From: Halobacillus sp. A5 | Lineage (GTDB): Bacteria > Bacillota > Bacilli > Bacillales > Halobacillaceae | NCBI RefSeq assembly: GCF_024189315.1 | Contig: NZ_JAIZEO010000003.1 | Location: 620,001-684,000, forward strand | Reading direction: 5' to 3' | Length of the DNA stretch: 64,000 nucleotides | Shown here: positions 44,923 to 53,787 of the stretch, one piece after another | How positions within the stretch are numbered: position 1 is the stretch's first letter | Layout: every line of letters begins with the position of its first letter | The notes under the pieces: model-generated | The model's input: only the letters and a program-made list of their open reading frames with translations | What the model was told of the DNA's origin: nothing | The model's database searches: none | Translations under genes and position numbers: made by a program

Positions 44923-45399
44923 CTATTTAAACATTGCGTATAAGAAAGTAGCAAGTAAAATACCAGTTAATCCTCCGAAAAATACTTCGATCGGCTTGTG
45001 CCCCAACAATTCTTTTAATTCTTCCCGCTTTTGAAATTGCTCTTTATTTGACCATTCTCTTGCTTCATTAACAAAACGATGAAAATCATTAAGGAGTATA
45101 TTCAGCATGATTGCCTGCTCTCCTGTCTGACGTCTCACCCCTGTGGAGTCAAACATGACGATAATTGTAAATACAGCAGCGATGGCAAACATAGAAGAAT
45201 CAAACCCCTGGTCTAAACCAACAGCTGTTGAAAGAGCGGTTACTGCTGCAGAATGGCTGCTGGGCATGCCGCCGGTACTAAAAGCGAGACCAGGATTCAG
45301 GGCGCGGGATGCTATGAATTGTATAGGGATTTTAATGACTTGAGCAAATATAATAGCGGCGATAGAAGCCCATAAAGGAAAATTCTGAAGTAAATCCAT
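44923..45399 (-). CDS. yuiD: Divergent PAP2-family membrane protein YuiD
   Basis: The 158-residue DUF212 membrane protein carries the acid-phosphatase/vanadium-peroxidase-like motif STGGMPSSHSAAVTAL, followed by DSTGVRRQTGEQA and a C-terminal GHKPIEVFFGGLTGILLA. Three or four hydrophobic segments. It is thought to be a lipid phosphatase relative, activity unproven. ATG 45399 gives the family start (MDLLQNFP) though its ribosome site is distant; TTG 45411 and ATG 45414 are alternatives. Confidence 0.88.
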   Translation of the reverse strand: MDLLQNFPLWASIAAIIFAQVIKIPIQFIASRALNPGLAFSTGGMPSSHSAAVTALSTAVGLDQGFDSSMFAIAAVFTIIVMFDSTGVRRQTGEQAIMLNILLNDFHRFVNEAREWSNKEQFQKREELKELLGHKPIEVFFGGLTGILLATFLYAMFK

Positions 45400-45510
45400 T
45401 TCTGTATACAACATCCTCTCTCTACGAATATGAAAGTAGTATAATGATTGTAGCATACAACTAAAATATTTGTCCTTCACGTGCATAGGAAGTATGTGTA
45501 GTTTTAGTGT

Positions 45511-45552
45511 AAAATAAAAAATAGAATGTCGAGGGGTTCTCGACATTCTATT
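45511..45552 (-). terminator. Terminator of deoD
   Basis: A perfect 14-bp stem aatagaatgtcgag/ctcgacattctatt with an A-rich left flank (T tract for the minus strand). Confidence 0.92.
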
Positions 45553-45554
45553 TT

Positions 45555-46265
45555 CTATTCTTGAACAGCAGCTTCTAAGGCTACTTCAATCATTTCATTA
45601 AAAGTAGATTGACGTTCTTCAGAAGAAGTTTCTTCCCCTGTAAGGATGTGATCGCTCACAGTTAAAACAGACAAGGCTTCACGGCCGTATTTAGCAGCTA
45701 AAGTATATAGAGCTGTGGTTTCCATTTCAACCGCAAGCACATTGTACTTAGCGAGCAGGTTGAAGAGGTCCATAGCATGGTCTCGATAAAAGCTGTCGCT
45801 CGTAAATACATTTCCGACGCGCAGCTTCAGTCCCTTGTTAATACCTGCTTCATAAGCATTTTTTAGTAAGTTGAAATTAGCTGTAGGGGCGTAGTCAATA
45901 CCGCCAAATACCATGCGGTTCATTTGAGAGTCTGTAGTAGACGTAGAAGCTAATATAACGTCACGGACTTTTACATCCTTTTGAAGAGCACCACATGTGC
46001 CTACACGAATTAATTTTTGGACATCATAACTCTCCATTAATTCATTAATATAAATGGAAATGGAAGGTACACCCATTCCAGTACCTTGAACGGAAATACG
46101 TTCGCCTCTATAAGTTCCTGTGTAGCCATACATGCCGCGCACTTCGTTGTAGCAAACGGCGTCTTCTAGGAAGTTTTCAGCTATATACTTCGCCCTTAAC
46201 GGGTCTCCAGGCAGTAAGATTTTATCTGCAATATCTCCAGGTTTTGCTCCAATATGTACACTCAT
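45555..46265 (-). CDS. deoD: Purine nucleoside phosphorylase DeoD
   Basis: The 236-residue hexameric-type PNP splits purine nucleosides with phosphate. The start [33 protein letters not shown]-type block (split) is diagnostic, as are RVGTCGAL and the [12 protein letters not shown] substrate loop. ATG 46265 has an ideal aaggaggt site; the open frame runs further upstream without one. Confidence 0.96.
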   Translation of the reverse strand: MSVHIGAKPGDIADKILLPGDPLRAKYIAENFLEDAVCYNEVRGMYGYTGTYRGERISVQGTGMGVPSISIYINELMESYDVQKLIRVGTCGALQKDVKVRDVILASTSTTDSQMNRMVFGGIDYAPTANFNLLKNAYEAGINKGLKLRVGNVFTSDSFYRDHAMDLFNLLAKYNVLAVEMETTALYTLAAKYGREALSVLTVSDHILTGEETSSEERQSTFNEMIEVALEAAVQE

Positions 46266-46454
46266 TAGTTTGACCTCCTTATCGTTATCTAGCACTTTTA
46301 AAATTACCATAACAATTTGTAGAAAACAAATAAACAAGTGGAATGGCAAATTGTCAACTGATAGAATAAACTTAATAAATAGACCGCTGCCAGGTTTATA
46401 ATAAGAGTTTACGACTGAAAAGGAACTCATTGCGGCACAGAAAGGAATGTTAAG

Positions 46455-46943
46455 ATGAATATTTCCATCTCTCAACTTCCTGGTATTGGACAAAAAATTT
46501 CTTTGAAAACAGCTGAAGAAAGCATGCTTGTATTGATTGTCCATCATACGGGGAAGAGAGAATTATATTTTTTTGATGATCAGGATAGTGAAGAAGCAGA
46601 TTTTGCAATGGATTTGACTTCCGATGAGACGCGTGAGCTTGGGGCGCAGCTTCTTGGAGCTACTTATCAGCCTGTTAACGCTGATCAGCTTAAGATGTTT
46701 AAGAATCAAATCGTTATTGACTGGATCGAATTGAAACCAAGCTCGCCGATTGTTTACAAGACCATTGAGGAGTCTGAGGTGCGGAACTTAACCGGGGTAA
46801 CTATTATAGGTATTATAAAAGGGGATGAGACAATTGCCATTCCGGAGGCTGATACTAAATTACAGCCTGGAGATGTCATTATGTCCATTGGAAAGCAGGA
46901 CCAAATAGACAGCATGATCGCTCTGTGTAATGGAGGGGAATGA
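46455..46943 (+). CDS. khtT: K+/H+ antiporter regulatory subunit KhtT
   Basis: A 162-residue soluble protein. The N-terminal half (1-70) is the KhtT-specific domain; the C-terminal half (about 75-160) is an RCK_C/TrkA_C domain ([37 protein letters not shown]). RCK_C domains of KhtT bind c-di-AMP in B. subtilis (family knowledge). It starts after aaagga and sits 6 bases before khtU. The KhtS gene of B. subtilis is not present. Confidence 0.9.
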   Translation: MNISISQLPGIGQKISLKTAEESMLVLIVHHTGKRELYFFDDQDSEEADFAMDLTSDETRELGAQLLGATYQPVNADQLKMFKNQIVIDWIELKPSSPIVYKTIEESEVRNLTGVTIIGIIKGDETIAIPEADTKLQPGDVIMSIGKQDQIDSMIALCNGGE

Positions 46944-46949
46944 TCAAAC

Positions 46950-48128
46950 TTGCATACAGAATTTCCTGAATTATTAGGTGCAGGGCTCATTTTGCTATTT
47001 ATTTTCTATCTTGGTTTTTTGAGCCTGAAAATTAAAATACCGAATGTTATTCTTTATATCCTTCTGGGAATCATTTTAGCAGATGCTCTGGCTGATAACG
47101 AAATTTTACATTTTGCAAGTGAAGTAGGAATCGTATTATTATTTTTTTTACTTGGACTAGAATTTAATGTGAAGCGTCTTGGAGGTATTGCCAAGAAAGT
47201 CTGGCCGGCCGGCTTATTGGACGTCTTTCTTAGTTTAGGTGTAACTACCGGTATTGCACTATTATTTAATTTAGATCTTTTTTCGAGCTTTCTTGTAGGG
47301 GGAATTGCATATGCTACCAGTTCTTCAATTACTGCTAAATTGCTCGATGATAGAGGACGTATGGCTAACTCGGAAACAGAGTTTATTCTTGCTATTTTAA
47401 TTTTTGAAGATTTAGTAGCTCCCATAGTTGTAGCTGTTTTATTTGCTGTCAGTACAGGTGAAAATTTCACAAGCTTATCTGCAGTGTATTTGGTCGGGAA
47501 AATCATTGGATTGACACTCTTGGCTGTTCTTCTGGGTAAAACAGTTTTTAAAAAGTTTGAACGTTTTCTTGACCGTATTTCAGACGAAGATTTTAAAATA
47601 GCGGTACTTATAGGGATAGCATTAACATATGGTGGGTTTGCCCTCTTTCTTGGGCTTTCTGAAGTTCTTGGAGCGTTTCTGGCTGGGATGATGCTTGCGG
47701 AAATAGGAAGAATTGAAAAAGTCGAACAAACTATTATTCCAGTTAGGGATCTGATGCTCCCTACTTTCTTTGTTTATTTTGGTACAACCATAGAACTTGG
47801 AAATGGAGTACCTATGGCCTTTTTACTGGCAGTTGTAGTGATCTGGTCGATAGTGTCGAAGTTAATTCTAGGGGTCGCAGGAGGACCAATTTACGGGCTG
47901 TCTAAGCGTTCTTCTTTACGAGCAGGCTTATCCTTATGCGCAAGGGGAGAATTTTCTGTTGTCATGGCAAGTGCAGCCACAGGAGCACTAAAAGCGTTCA
48001 GTGGTCTATATATATTAATTGCTGCTTTTATTGGTATGTTTTTGTTTGAGAAAGCACCCAGAATAACAACAAAGATATATGGAAAACCAGTTAAGAAAAA
48101 GAAGAATCTGCGTGTGCCGGGTGATTAA
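46950..48128 (+). CDS. khtU: CPA2 K+/H+ antiporter KhtU
   Basis: The 392-residue CPA2-type antiporter has about 12 membrane segments and the family motifs GIVLLFFLLGLEFN and FEDLVAPIVV (the conserved Asp of the ion site) plus CARGEFSVVMA. It exports K+ under gating by KhtT, helping pH and turgor control. TTG start at 46950, after ggaggggaa. A basic tail (KKKKNLRVPGD) ends the protein. A nested repeat follows the stop. Confidence 0.92.
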   Translation: MHTEFPELLGAGLILLFIFYLGFLSLKIKIPNVILYILLGIILADALADNEILHFASEVGIVLLFFLLGLEFNVKRLGGIAKKVWPAGLLDVFLSLGVTTGIALLFNLDLFSSFLVGGIAYATSSSITAKLLDDRGRMANSETEFILAILIFEDLVAPIVVAVLFAVSTGENFTSLSAVYLVGKIIGLTLLAVLLGKTVFKKFERFLDRISDEDFKIAVLIGIALTYGGFALFLGLSEVLGAFLAGMMLAEIGRIEKVEQTIIPVRDLMLPTFFVYFGTTIELGNGVPMAFLLAVVVIWSIVSKLILGVAGGPIYGLSKRSSLRAGLSLCARGEFSVVMASAATGALKAFSGLYILIAAFIGMFLFEKAPRITTKIYGKPVKKKKNLRVPGD

Positions 48129-48203
48129 GAAAGAGGCTGGGACATAAGTAAAGCGGTGTTGTCAAAAAACAAACATTTGTATAAACGCAGATGATTAGCG
48201 TAG

Positions 48204-48315
48204 TCAAAATGCGGAGACTCCTGTGGGATCAGCACGAGCCGAAGATCCGGAGGAAAGCGTTCTTTGCTTTCTGAGGAAGCTTAAGGCCGTGCCTGCGGAA
48301 AGCTAAGCATTTTGA
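48204..48315. repeat. Bacillaceae-type intergenic repeat element (112 bases)
   Basis: Bounded by tcaaaatgc and its exact complement gcattttga. The inside has gcggagactcctgtggga ... ggccgtgcctgcggaaagc, which I recognise as a dispersed, structured repeat (gcggagactcctgcggga type) of many Bacillaceae genomes. It can fold into a long imperfect hairpin. No protein is encoded. Confidence 0.75.
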
Positions 48316-48345
48316 CGGAGTGATAGTGTGAATTCTCTTTAACCT

Positions 48346-48392
48346 AAATAATCCGAATTGATTTCTACAAAATCATTCGGATTATTTTATGT
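48346..48392. terminator. Terminator between khtU and kapB
   Basis: A 13-bp stem aaataatccgaat/attcggattattt is followed by T-rich sequence; it serves khtU and possibly kapB. Confidence 0.8.
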
Positions 48393-48414
48393 TTTATTCA
48401 GTTTTGTCCCGACC

Positions 48415-48798
48415 TCATTTAAAATATTGGTTTTCCAGTTCTTTCAGTTGTTTTAAGGCATGTTGATTAAATTCTGTTTCCCGCCGGCTTAATTTTTCCT
48501 TTAATTGTTCTACTGATTTTTTTAAAGATTCGGTATATTCAGGAACCTCCTGAATGCTCAGCTTTTCTACGGCTTTCTTATGGATATTTGCTTTCTCCTG
48601 ATAACTTAACGCATTTCTCTGATGGAAAAATACTTCCTGTGTCTGCCCGGGATTATGCAGGTCTCCCTGCATCGGGTGTTTTTCAACAGCAAGGACTTTT
48701 ATTAAATAAGCGTTAGGACGCTCTTCGATAAACTCGCCTATATAGACACCTGTTTTGTAATGAGCTCTGACGATGTCACTCTGGATTAATTGAGTCAT
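48415..48798 (-). CDS. kapB: Kinase-associated protein B (KapB)
   Basis: The 127-residue protein begins with a small beta-rich domain (SDIVRAHYKTGVYIGEFIEERPNAYLIKVLAVEKHPMQGDLHNP, pattern of KapB) and ends in a helical tail (about 80-127). In B. subtilis KapB supports KinB-driven initiation of sporulation. Despite the family name there is no lipobox. It starts after aaggagga; its stop codon lies inside the edge of the outer repeat. Confidence 0.88.
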   Translation of the reverse strand: MTQLIQSDIVRAHYKTGVYIGEFIEERPNAYLIKVLAVEKHPMQGDLHNPGQTQEVFFHQRNALSYQEKANIHKKAVEKLSIQEVPEYTESLKKSVEQLKEKLSRRETEFNQHALKQLKELENQYFK

Positions 48799-48918
48799 AT
48801 AATTCCTCCTTCTCTAATTCTATAGTAATTTAAGCCTGGCAATTGTGAATATATATTGAAAAATCTGCGGAGCAGTTATTCATTTGTTATAATAACATGC
48901 GAAGGGTTGTGATTTCTT

Positions 48919-49113
48919 ATGATGGAATTTTTGTATTTTCCTGAGGACAAGTCCGAATATATTCCAGCTGTCCTAATGTTGGCAGTTTTTATTATTTTAG
49001 CTGGAATTACAATGTACTTTATAATTAAAGCTTCTCGCAAAGAAGAGAAAAAAACTGAAAACTTCTCCAATTCAAATGAACCTATGAATAATCATTCTAA
49101 AGATTATTCTTAA
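48919..49113 (+). CDS. Small single-span membrane protein
   Basis: Encodes 64 residues with one membrane helix at about 16-38 (YIPAVLMLAVFIILAGITMYF) between an acidic N-terminus and a basic-then-polar tail. An extended -10 (TGTTATAAT, 48885-48893) and a gaaggg site precede it, and a strong terminator follows, which supports real expression. I do not recognise the family. Confidence 0.65.
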   Translation: MMEFLYFPEDKSEYIPAVLMLAVFIILAGITMYFIIKASRKEEKKTENFSNSNEPMNNHSKDYS

Positions 49114-49152
49114 ACAAGACTTACCCTGAGGGGCTTAAGTCTTGTTTTTTTG
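49113..49152 (+). terminator. Terminator after the small membrane protein gene
   Basis: An 11-bp stem aacaagactta/taagtcttgtt with a T run. Confidence 0.92.
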
Positions 49153-49216
49153 TTATAAAGTTTATTATTTAAGGAAAACCTATCCACAATACTGTCTGTG
49201 GAAGGGACGTTGGGTT

Positions 49217-49786
49217 ATGAAGGCGTTGTTATGGTTTAATGTATTGTTTATAGTTTTTTTAACTGGGTGTAATGATGATAATCGTTCCCCGCTTGAAACT
49301 CCAATTTATAATCAGGATGGTGACCGTATTGGTAAAGCTGAATTTACTGAGAAGGCAGATGGGGTTGAAGTAAGTGTAACGGCTGAGGGACTGCCTTCAG
49401 GTGCCCACGGTATTCATATACATGAAAGACCAGAATGCAGGGGGCCGGACTTCAAAAGTGCTGGAAATCATTTTAATCCTAAAAATGTAGATCACGGACT
49501 GATGAATGAGAACGGGGCGCACACCGGCGACCTGCCAAATATTGAAGCGGCTGGTGATGGAAAAGTGGAAGTGGAACTAATGATCCAGGAGGCTACACTT
49601 AAAGATGGGCAGACGTCGTTATTAAGAGATGAAGGCACGTCAATTGTTATTACGAGTGAAGCTGATGACGGAATGAGTCAGCCTGCTGGAGATTCCGGAA
49701 ACCGCATCGCTTGTGCTGAGATTACAACAGGTGCGGATAAAGATGAGACAAGTGATCCTACTGAACGCGATGAAAATAATGAATAA
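49217..49786 (+). CDS. Cu/Zn superoxide dismutase-like lipoprotein with one copper ligand missing
   Basis: A 189-residue SodC-family lipoprotein (lipobox LTGC, Cys18). Ligand positions: His67 and His69 in GIHIHE, bridging His85 in GNHFNP, Zn residues His93, His102 and Asp105, and the disulfide pair Cys74/Cys166. The last copper His, expected in the SIVIH segment, is Thr146 (TSIVITSEAD). B. subtilis SodC-like YojM is also reported to lack copper ligands, so dismutase activity is doubtful. Acidic C-terminal tail. ATG 49217 follows gaaggga. Confidence 0.85.
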   Translation: MKALLWFNVLFIVFLTGCNDDNRSPLETPIYNQDGDRIGKAEFTEKADGVEVSVTAEGLPSGAHGIHIHERPECRGPDFKSAGNHFNPKNVDHGLMNENGAHTGDLPNIEAAGDGKVEVELMIQEATLKDGQTSLLRDEGTSIVITSEADDGMSQPAGDSGNRIACAEITTGADKDETSDPTERDENNE

Positions 49787-49825
49787 AACCAAAAGCCTGG
49801 TCAAATGACTAGGCTTTTGGTTTTT
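49786..49825. terminator. Bidirectional terminator between sodC-like gene and patB
   Basis: A 13-bp stem aaaccaaaagcct/aggcttttggttt lies between convergent genes. Confidence 0.93.
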
Positions 49826-50990
49826 CACGTATTGCGTTTAGGATGCGGTTTACTCCTTCTGCAATAATATTGGGTGGAGCAGCTAAGTTCATTCTCATAA
49901 ACCCCTCTCCTTCTTCACCAAAGGAAACTCCATCGTTCAGCCCGACCTTCGCTTGCTTTTGCATAAAGGATTTTAGTTCAGCCTGAGACATATTCAAAGA
50001 ACGGCAATCCATCCAAAGCAAATATGTTCCTTCCAGGGGCAGTACTTTAATTTGGTTGGTGTTTTCTTCGAATTGCTCCATTACGAAATCACGGTTTGCC
50101 TCAATGGTTTCAAGCAGACCTTCCAGCCAGTCTTCACCGTGCAGATAAGCACTTTCCATGGCGGTCAACCCCAGAGTGTTTAGCATATGCATTCCCTGCT
50201 TATCAAAATGCGACTTTATTTTCTCACGTTTGTCTTTGCTCGATGTTACTAAGTAAGAAGCCTGCAGACCAGCTAAATTAAATGTCTTTGTAGGAGAAAA
50301 ACATGTCACTGTCTGTTCATTTAACTTCTCTGTGAGTGAAGCGACCGGGAGGTGTTTATGTTCGTCCAGGACAAGGTCGGCATGAATTTCATCAGAAACA
50401 ATGATGACATTATGATTTAAGCAGATCTCTCCCATTTTCAGCAGTTCTTCCTCGTTCCACACTCTTCCGACAGGGTTGTGAGGGTTACAGAGAATAAACA
50501 TTTTTACTTCGTTTTCTATAATCTGTTTTTCAAAATCCTCAAAATCAATTGTATATCTTCCTTTATTATAAATTAAAGGATTTTTTACGACTTTACGTTC
50601 GTGATCATTAATAACACTATAAAAGGGAGGATAGACGGGTGGCTGAATTAGAATATGGTCTCCCTTATTCGTCAGTGCCTGTATAGTCATATGCAGGCTC
50701 GGGATGACACCAGGGCTGTAAGTTATCCAGTCTTCTTTTATTTTCCATTGATGCCTTTTGGAAAGCCACTCTATAATGGTGTGTTTAACATTTTCATCTG
50801 GCATCGTATAGCCGAATATTCCGTGATCCACTCTCTCCTTCAGATCACTAATTACTGCCTCTGGAACTTGAAAGTCCATGTCGGCCACCCACATTGGTAA
50901 TATATCTTTGTCTTGATAGAGCTGCTCTGCATAATCCCACTTAACAGAACGAGTTCCTTTACGCTGGATTACATTAGAAAATTGACTCAC
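49809..50990 (-). CDS. patB: PLP-dependent C-S lyase / aminotransferase PatB (MalY family)
   Basis: The 393-residue fold-type I PLP enzyme of the MalY/PatB group is a cystathionine beta-lyase. Landmarks: LPMWVADMDFQVP, YSPGVIPSLHMTIQALT, NPHNPVGRVW, VSDEIHADLV and the PLP lysine in FSPTKTFNLAGLQ. It cleaves C-S bonds of cystathionine or cysteine conjugates. GTG 50990 has a ggag site eight bases upstream; the GTG at 50999 sits on it. Confidence 0.9.
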   Translation of the reverse strand: MSQFSNVIQRKGTRSVKWDYAEQLYQDKDILPMWVADMDFQVPEAVISDLKERVDHGIFGYTMPDENVKHTIIEWLSKRHQWKIKEDWITYSPGVIPSLHMTIQALTNKGDHILIQPPVYPPFYSVINDHERKVVKNPLIYNKGRYTIDFEDFEKQIIENEVKMFILCNPHNPVGRVWNEEELLKMGEICLNHNVIIVSDEIHADLVLDEHKHLPVASLTEKLNEQTVTCFSPTKTFNLAGLQASYLVTSSKDKREKIKSHFDKQGMHMLNTLGLTAMESAYLHGEDWLEGLLETIEANRDFVMEQFEENTNQIKVLPLEGTYLLWMDCRSLNMSQAELKSFMQKQAKVGLNDGVSFGEEGEGFMRMNLAAPPNIIAEGVNRILNAIREKPKA

Positions 50991-51073
50991 TGTTACCACT
51001 CCATTCGTTCATTACTAGGTTAATCATATCGGAAAATTGTGAAGGAAAAAAACAATGTGATCGTTTATTGGCA

Positions 51074-51107
51074 CAAAAAAAAAGCAAAGCGATAAATTCG
51101 CTTTGCT
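51074..51107 (-). terminator. Terminator of the XRE regulator gene
   Basis: The stem agcaaagcga/tcgctttgct is preceded by ten A (minus-strand U tract). Confidence 0.92.
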
Positions 51108-51155
51108 ACACAGGGGGAATACGAGAAAGTCTTACGCTAATAAATATAGCCATAA

Positions 51156-51530
51156 TTAAAGATCTTTAAACCTATTTTTTTCATTTTTTTCATTTTTTAA
51201 ATCATAAAGTAGATTCATAGCCTTTAATACTTCATCTTCAGAAAAGTCTAAAGCTTTTCTCAGCAGTAATTTTGTCCTCTTAACACCGACCTGCTGAACG
51301 AGCTGATGTAGCTCATCATCAATTACACGTTCTTCTTCATCTTCCATTAGTTCTGAAGCTGGAATATCAAGAACAGTTGAGATTTTTAATAGCGTATCGA
51401 GTTCAGGAATGCGTTCATTGTTTTCATATGATTCTAGTGTTTGTACACCAATTCTAGCTTTTAAAGCAAGATTTTCTTTTGTTAATTCTTTGAGGTTGCG
51501 ATATTTTTGGATATTTTCACCAACAGCCAT
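51156..51530 (-). CDS. XRE-family transcriptional regulator
   Basis: A 124-residue protein with an N-terminal helix-turn-helix of the Cro/CI type (about 5-60: NIQKYRNLKELTKENLALKARIGVQTLESYENNERIPELDTLLKIS). The C-terminal 55 residues are helical and charged with no recognised ligand domain; they may dimerise. It is divergent from yugI, sharing a 150-base intergenic region, but no clear operator is seen. Target unknown. Confidence 0.87.
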   Translation of the reverse strand: MAVGENIQKYRNLKELTKENLALKARIGVQTLESYENNERIPELDTLLKISTVLDIPASELMEDEEERVIDDELHQLVQQVGVKRTKLLLRKALDFSEDEVLKAMNLLYDLKNEKNEKNRFKDL

Positions 51531-51602
51531 TTTTATCCCTCCTCATATTTCAATAATTATATCATAAACGTAAGATTCATTAGTGTATATTTCATGAACT
51601 CT

Positions 51603-51631
51603 TTGCTTAAAGAGAAAAGGTATGGTAAAAT
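51603..51631 (+). promoter_or_regulatory. SigA promoter of yugI
   Basis: TTGCTT, 17-base spacer, TAAAAT with an extended-10 TGG. Confidence 0.75.
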
Positions 51632-51681
51632 CAATAATTGCGTGAAAAGAAACGAATAATTTATATCAGGAGTTGTATAGC

Positions 51682-52074
51682 ATGTCAGATAAGTTTCAAG
51701 AAGGTCAGGTTTTAGAAGGTAAAGTTACTGGTATTCAGCCATACGGAGCATTTGTTGCTTTAGATGAGAAAGTTCAAGGGCTTGTCCACATTTCTGAAGT
51801 AACCCATGGTTACGTGAAGGATATTAACGAGCACCTTACGGAAGGTGACGAAGTACAAGTTAAAATTTTGAACATCGATGAAGAAAAGAATAAATATTCT
51901 CTTTCTATCCGTGCTACTCAGGAAGCGCCTAAACAGGAACAGCGCCGTCCACGTAAACAAACAGCTGCTAAACCACAGCAACAGGAAGAAGCCTCTGCAG
52001 GTTTCAATACTCTTAAAGATAAACTAGAAGATTGGATCAAGCAGTCTGACGACCGTGAGAAATATCGCAAGTAA
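51682..52074 (+). CDS. yugI: S1-domain RNA-binding general stress protein YugI
   Basis: The 130-residue protein (YugI/GSP13 length) has an N-terminal S1 RNA-binding domain (GQVLEGKVTGIQPYGAFVALDEKVQGLVHISEV) and a basic Gln/Arg/Lys-rich tail ending in an amphipathic helix. It associates with ribosomes in B. subtilis. ATG 51682 follows atcaggag. No SigB promoter was found; a SigA promoter is present. Confidence 0.93.
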   Translation: MSDKFQEGQVLEGKVTGIQPYGAFVALDEKVQGLVHISEVTHGYVKDINEHLTEGDEVQVKILNIDEEKNKYSLSIRATQEAPKQEQRRPRKQTAAKPQQQEEASAGFNTLKDKLEDWIKQSDDREKYRK

Positions 52075-52077
52075 TTA

Positions 52078-52105
52078 AAAACCCGGCCTATGCCGGGTTT
52101 TTGTT
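52078..52105. terminator. Terminator after yugI, shared with yuzA
   Basis: A perfect 10-bp stem aaaacccggc/gccgggtttt with a 4-base loop and T tail. Confidence 0.93.
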
Positions 52106-52343
52106 ATTTTTCAGTTGCGTCAACTGTAGCATCATGAAATTCAGCGGCACGTGAGAAATAGATCGAAATCGCTATAAGTCCACTAATTCCTACAAGTGTA
52201 TAAATAACACGCGCGAAGGCTCCACTTTGCTCACCGCCCCCAAACAATCCTGCTACAAGGTCATATTGGAATAGTCCAATCAACCCCCAGTTAATTGCAC
52301 CGACGATAATTAAAAACAGTGCTGTTCTTTGTAACCAGCTCAT
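52104..52343 (-). CDS. yuzA: DUF378 small membrane protein YuzA
   Basis: The 79-residue DUF378 protein has two membrane segments; the signature ALFLIIVGAINWGLIGLFQYDLVAGLFGG is at about 7-36 and the second helix is at about 45-65. It has the same length class as B. subtilis YuzA. Function unknown. ATG 52343 or 52346 after an ideal aaaggaggg site. Confidence 0.88.
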   Translation of the reverse strand: MSWLQRTALFLIIVGAINWGLIGLFQYDLVAGLFGGGEQSGAFARVIYTLVGISGLIAISIYFSRAAEFHDATVDATEK

Positions 52344-52418
52344 CATTATCCCTCCTTTTTTTTGCTTTACATGCATAGGTTGAACATTGATTGAAATTTT
52401 ATACATGACGCTTTTCTT

Positions 52419-52447
52419 TTGAGTATGAATTGGAAATAAGGGATAAT
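52419..52447 (+). promoter_or_regulatory. SigA promoter of yugJ
   Basis: TTGAGT, 17-base spacer, GATAAT. Confidence 0.65.
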
Positions 52448-52491
52448 GTGATAATGTAAGAAGTACTTTCACAACTGGAAGGAGAAGTTAA

Positions 52492-53658
52492 ATGGATTCA
52501 TTTACATTTCACAATCCAACGAAATTAATTTTCGGTAAGGATCAAGTAGAACAACTATCTGAACAAATACCCGGAGCTGCCAGGAAAGTTCTGATTGTTT
52601 ACGGTGGCGGAAGTATAAAAAGAAATGGTGTATACGATATAGTTACAGATCAACTAGACCAACTAAATGTTGAAATATTTGAATTACCTGGGGTCGAGCC
52701 CAACCCAAGGCTGACTACTGTAAGAAGAGGAGTCGACATTTGTAAGCAGGAGGGCATCGATTTCTTGTTAGCCGTAGGCGGCGGAAGTGTTATTGACTGC
52801 ACAAAAACAATTGCAGCAGGTGCGAAATATGATGGTGATGCCTGGGATCTAGTAACGCGTCAGGCTACTCCGGAGGGTGCATTGCCATTCGGTACGGTAT
52901 TGACATTAGCAGCTACCGGTTCAGAAATGAATGGCGGCGCAGTTATAACTAATTGGGAAACTAATGAGAAGTATGGCTGGGGCTTTGCGCCTTATACGTA
53001 TCCGGCTTTTTCCATTTTAGATCCACAGCATACAATTTCCGTTCCTCGTGATCAGACGATATACGGTATTGTAGATATGATGAGTCATTTATTGGAACAA
53101 TACTTTCACAATGATACACAATCGCCCATACAGGATGAAATGATTGAAGGCGTGCTTCGAACCGTTATTGATACTGCACCAAAGCTTCTTGACGATTTAG
53201 AATCATTTGAACACCGCGAAACAATTCTATATGCAGGCACTATTGCATTAAATGGTATGCTGCAAATGGGGTACCGCGGAGACTGGGCAACACACAATAT
53301 TGAACATGCTGTTTCAGCGGTTTATGACATTCCTCACGCAGGAGGACTTGCAATATTGTTCCCAAATTGGATGAAGCATAACCTTGATACCAATGTGGAC
53401 CGATTTGCCCGTCTTGCAGTTAAAGTTTTTCATGTGAGCGAGGAAGGGAAATCTTCACGTGAAGCCGCTGAAGAGGGAATAAAGGAACTGCAGAAATTCT
53501 GGTCTTCTCTTGGAGCACCTCAAACCTTAGCTGATTATGATATTGGAGACGACCAATTTAATGTGATCATCAATCGTGCTATGAAACGCGGAGCATTCGG
53601 AAACTTCAACAAACTGGAAGATGACGATGTAAAAACCATTTTAGAATTATCTAAATAA
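52492..53658 (+). CDS. yugJ: Iron-containing alcohol dehydrogenase YugJ (butanol dehydrogenase type)
   Basis: A 388-residue class III (Fe-dependent) alcohol dehydrogenase. It has an NAD(P) loop [22 protein letters not shown], the LAATGSEMN substrate loop, and Fe ligands in [10 protein letters not shown] and [21 protein letters not shown]. It reduces short aldehydes with NADH/NADPH. Starts after gaaggagaag. Confidence 0.92.
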   Translation: MDSFTFHNPTKLIFGKDQVEQLSEQIPGAARKVLIVYGGGSIKRNGVYDIVTDQLDQLNVEIFELPGVEPNPRLTTVRRGVDICKQEGIDFLLAVGGGSVIDCTKTIAAGAKYDGDAWDLVTRQATPEGALPFGTVLTLAATGSEMNGGAVITNWETNEKYGWGFAPYTYPAFSILDPQHTISVPRDQTIYGIVDMMSHLLEQYFHNDTQSPIQDEMIEGVLRTVIDTAPKLLDDLESFEHRETILYAGTIALNGMLQMGYRGDWATHNIEHAVSAVYDIPHAGGLAILFPNWMKHNLDTNVDRFARLAVKVFHVSEEGKSSREAAEEGIKELQKFWSSLGAPQTLADYDIGDDQFNVIINRAMKRGAFGNFNKLEDDDVKTILELSK

Positions 53659-53660
53659 CG

Positions 53661-53687
53661 AAAAGGGCACAATAAGTGTCCTTTTTT
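53661..53687 (+). terminator. Terminator after yugJ
   Basis: The stem aaaagggcac/gtgtcctttt (one G-T pair) with a T run. Confidence 0.85.
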
Positions 53688-53717
53688 AAATGAATGCGTT
53701 TACAATTACAACCTTAC

Positions 53718-53746
53718 TTGATTTGAAAGGTAGGTTTCGATAAAGT
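53718..53746 (+). promoter_or_regulatory. SigA promoter of pgi
   Basis: TTGATT, 17-base spacer, TAAAGT. Confidence 0.65.
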
Positions 53747-53787
53747 AAAAATGACTTAGTAAATTTATGAACCTGGAGGAATGATCA

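Larger units (their letters stand above)
48133..48416. repeat. Outer inverted repeat flanking an inserted repeat element
   Basis: gaggctgggaca (48133-48144) is a near-complement of tgtcccgacctc (48405-48416). This pair is a widespread Firmicute intergenic hairpin, normally short. Here its arms are 260 bases apart and enclose the element at 48204-48315 and a separate terminator. Confidence 0.7.
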
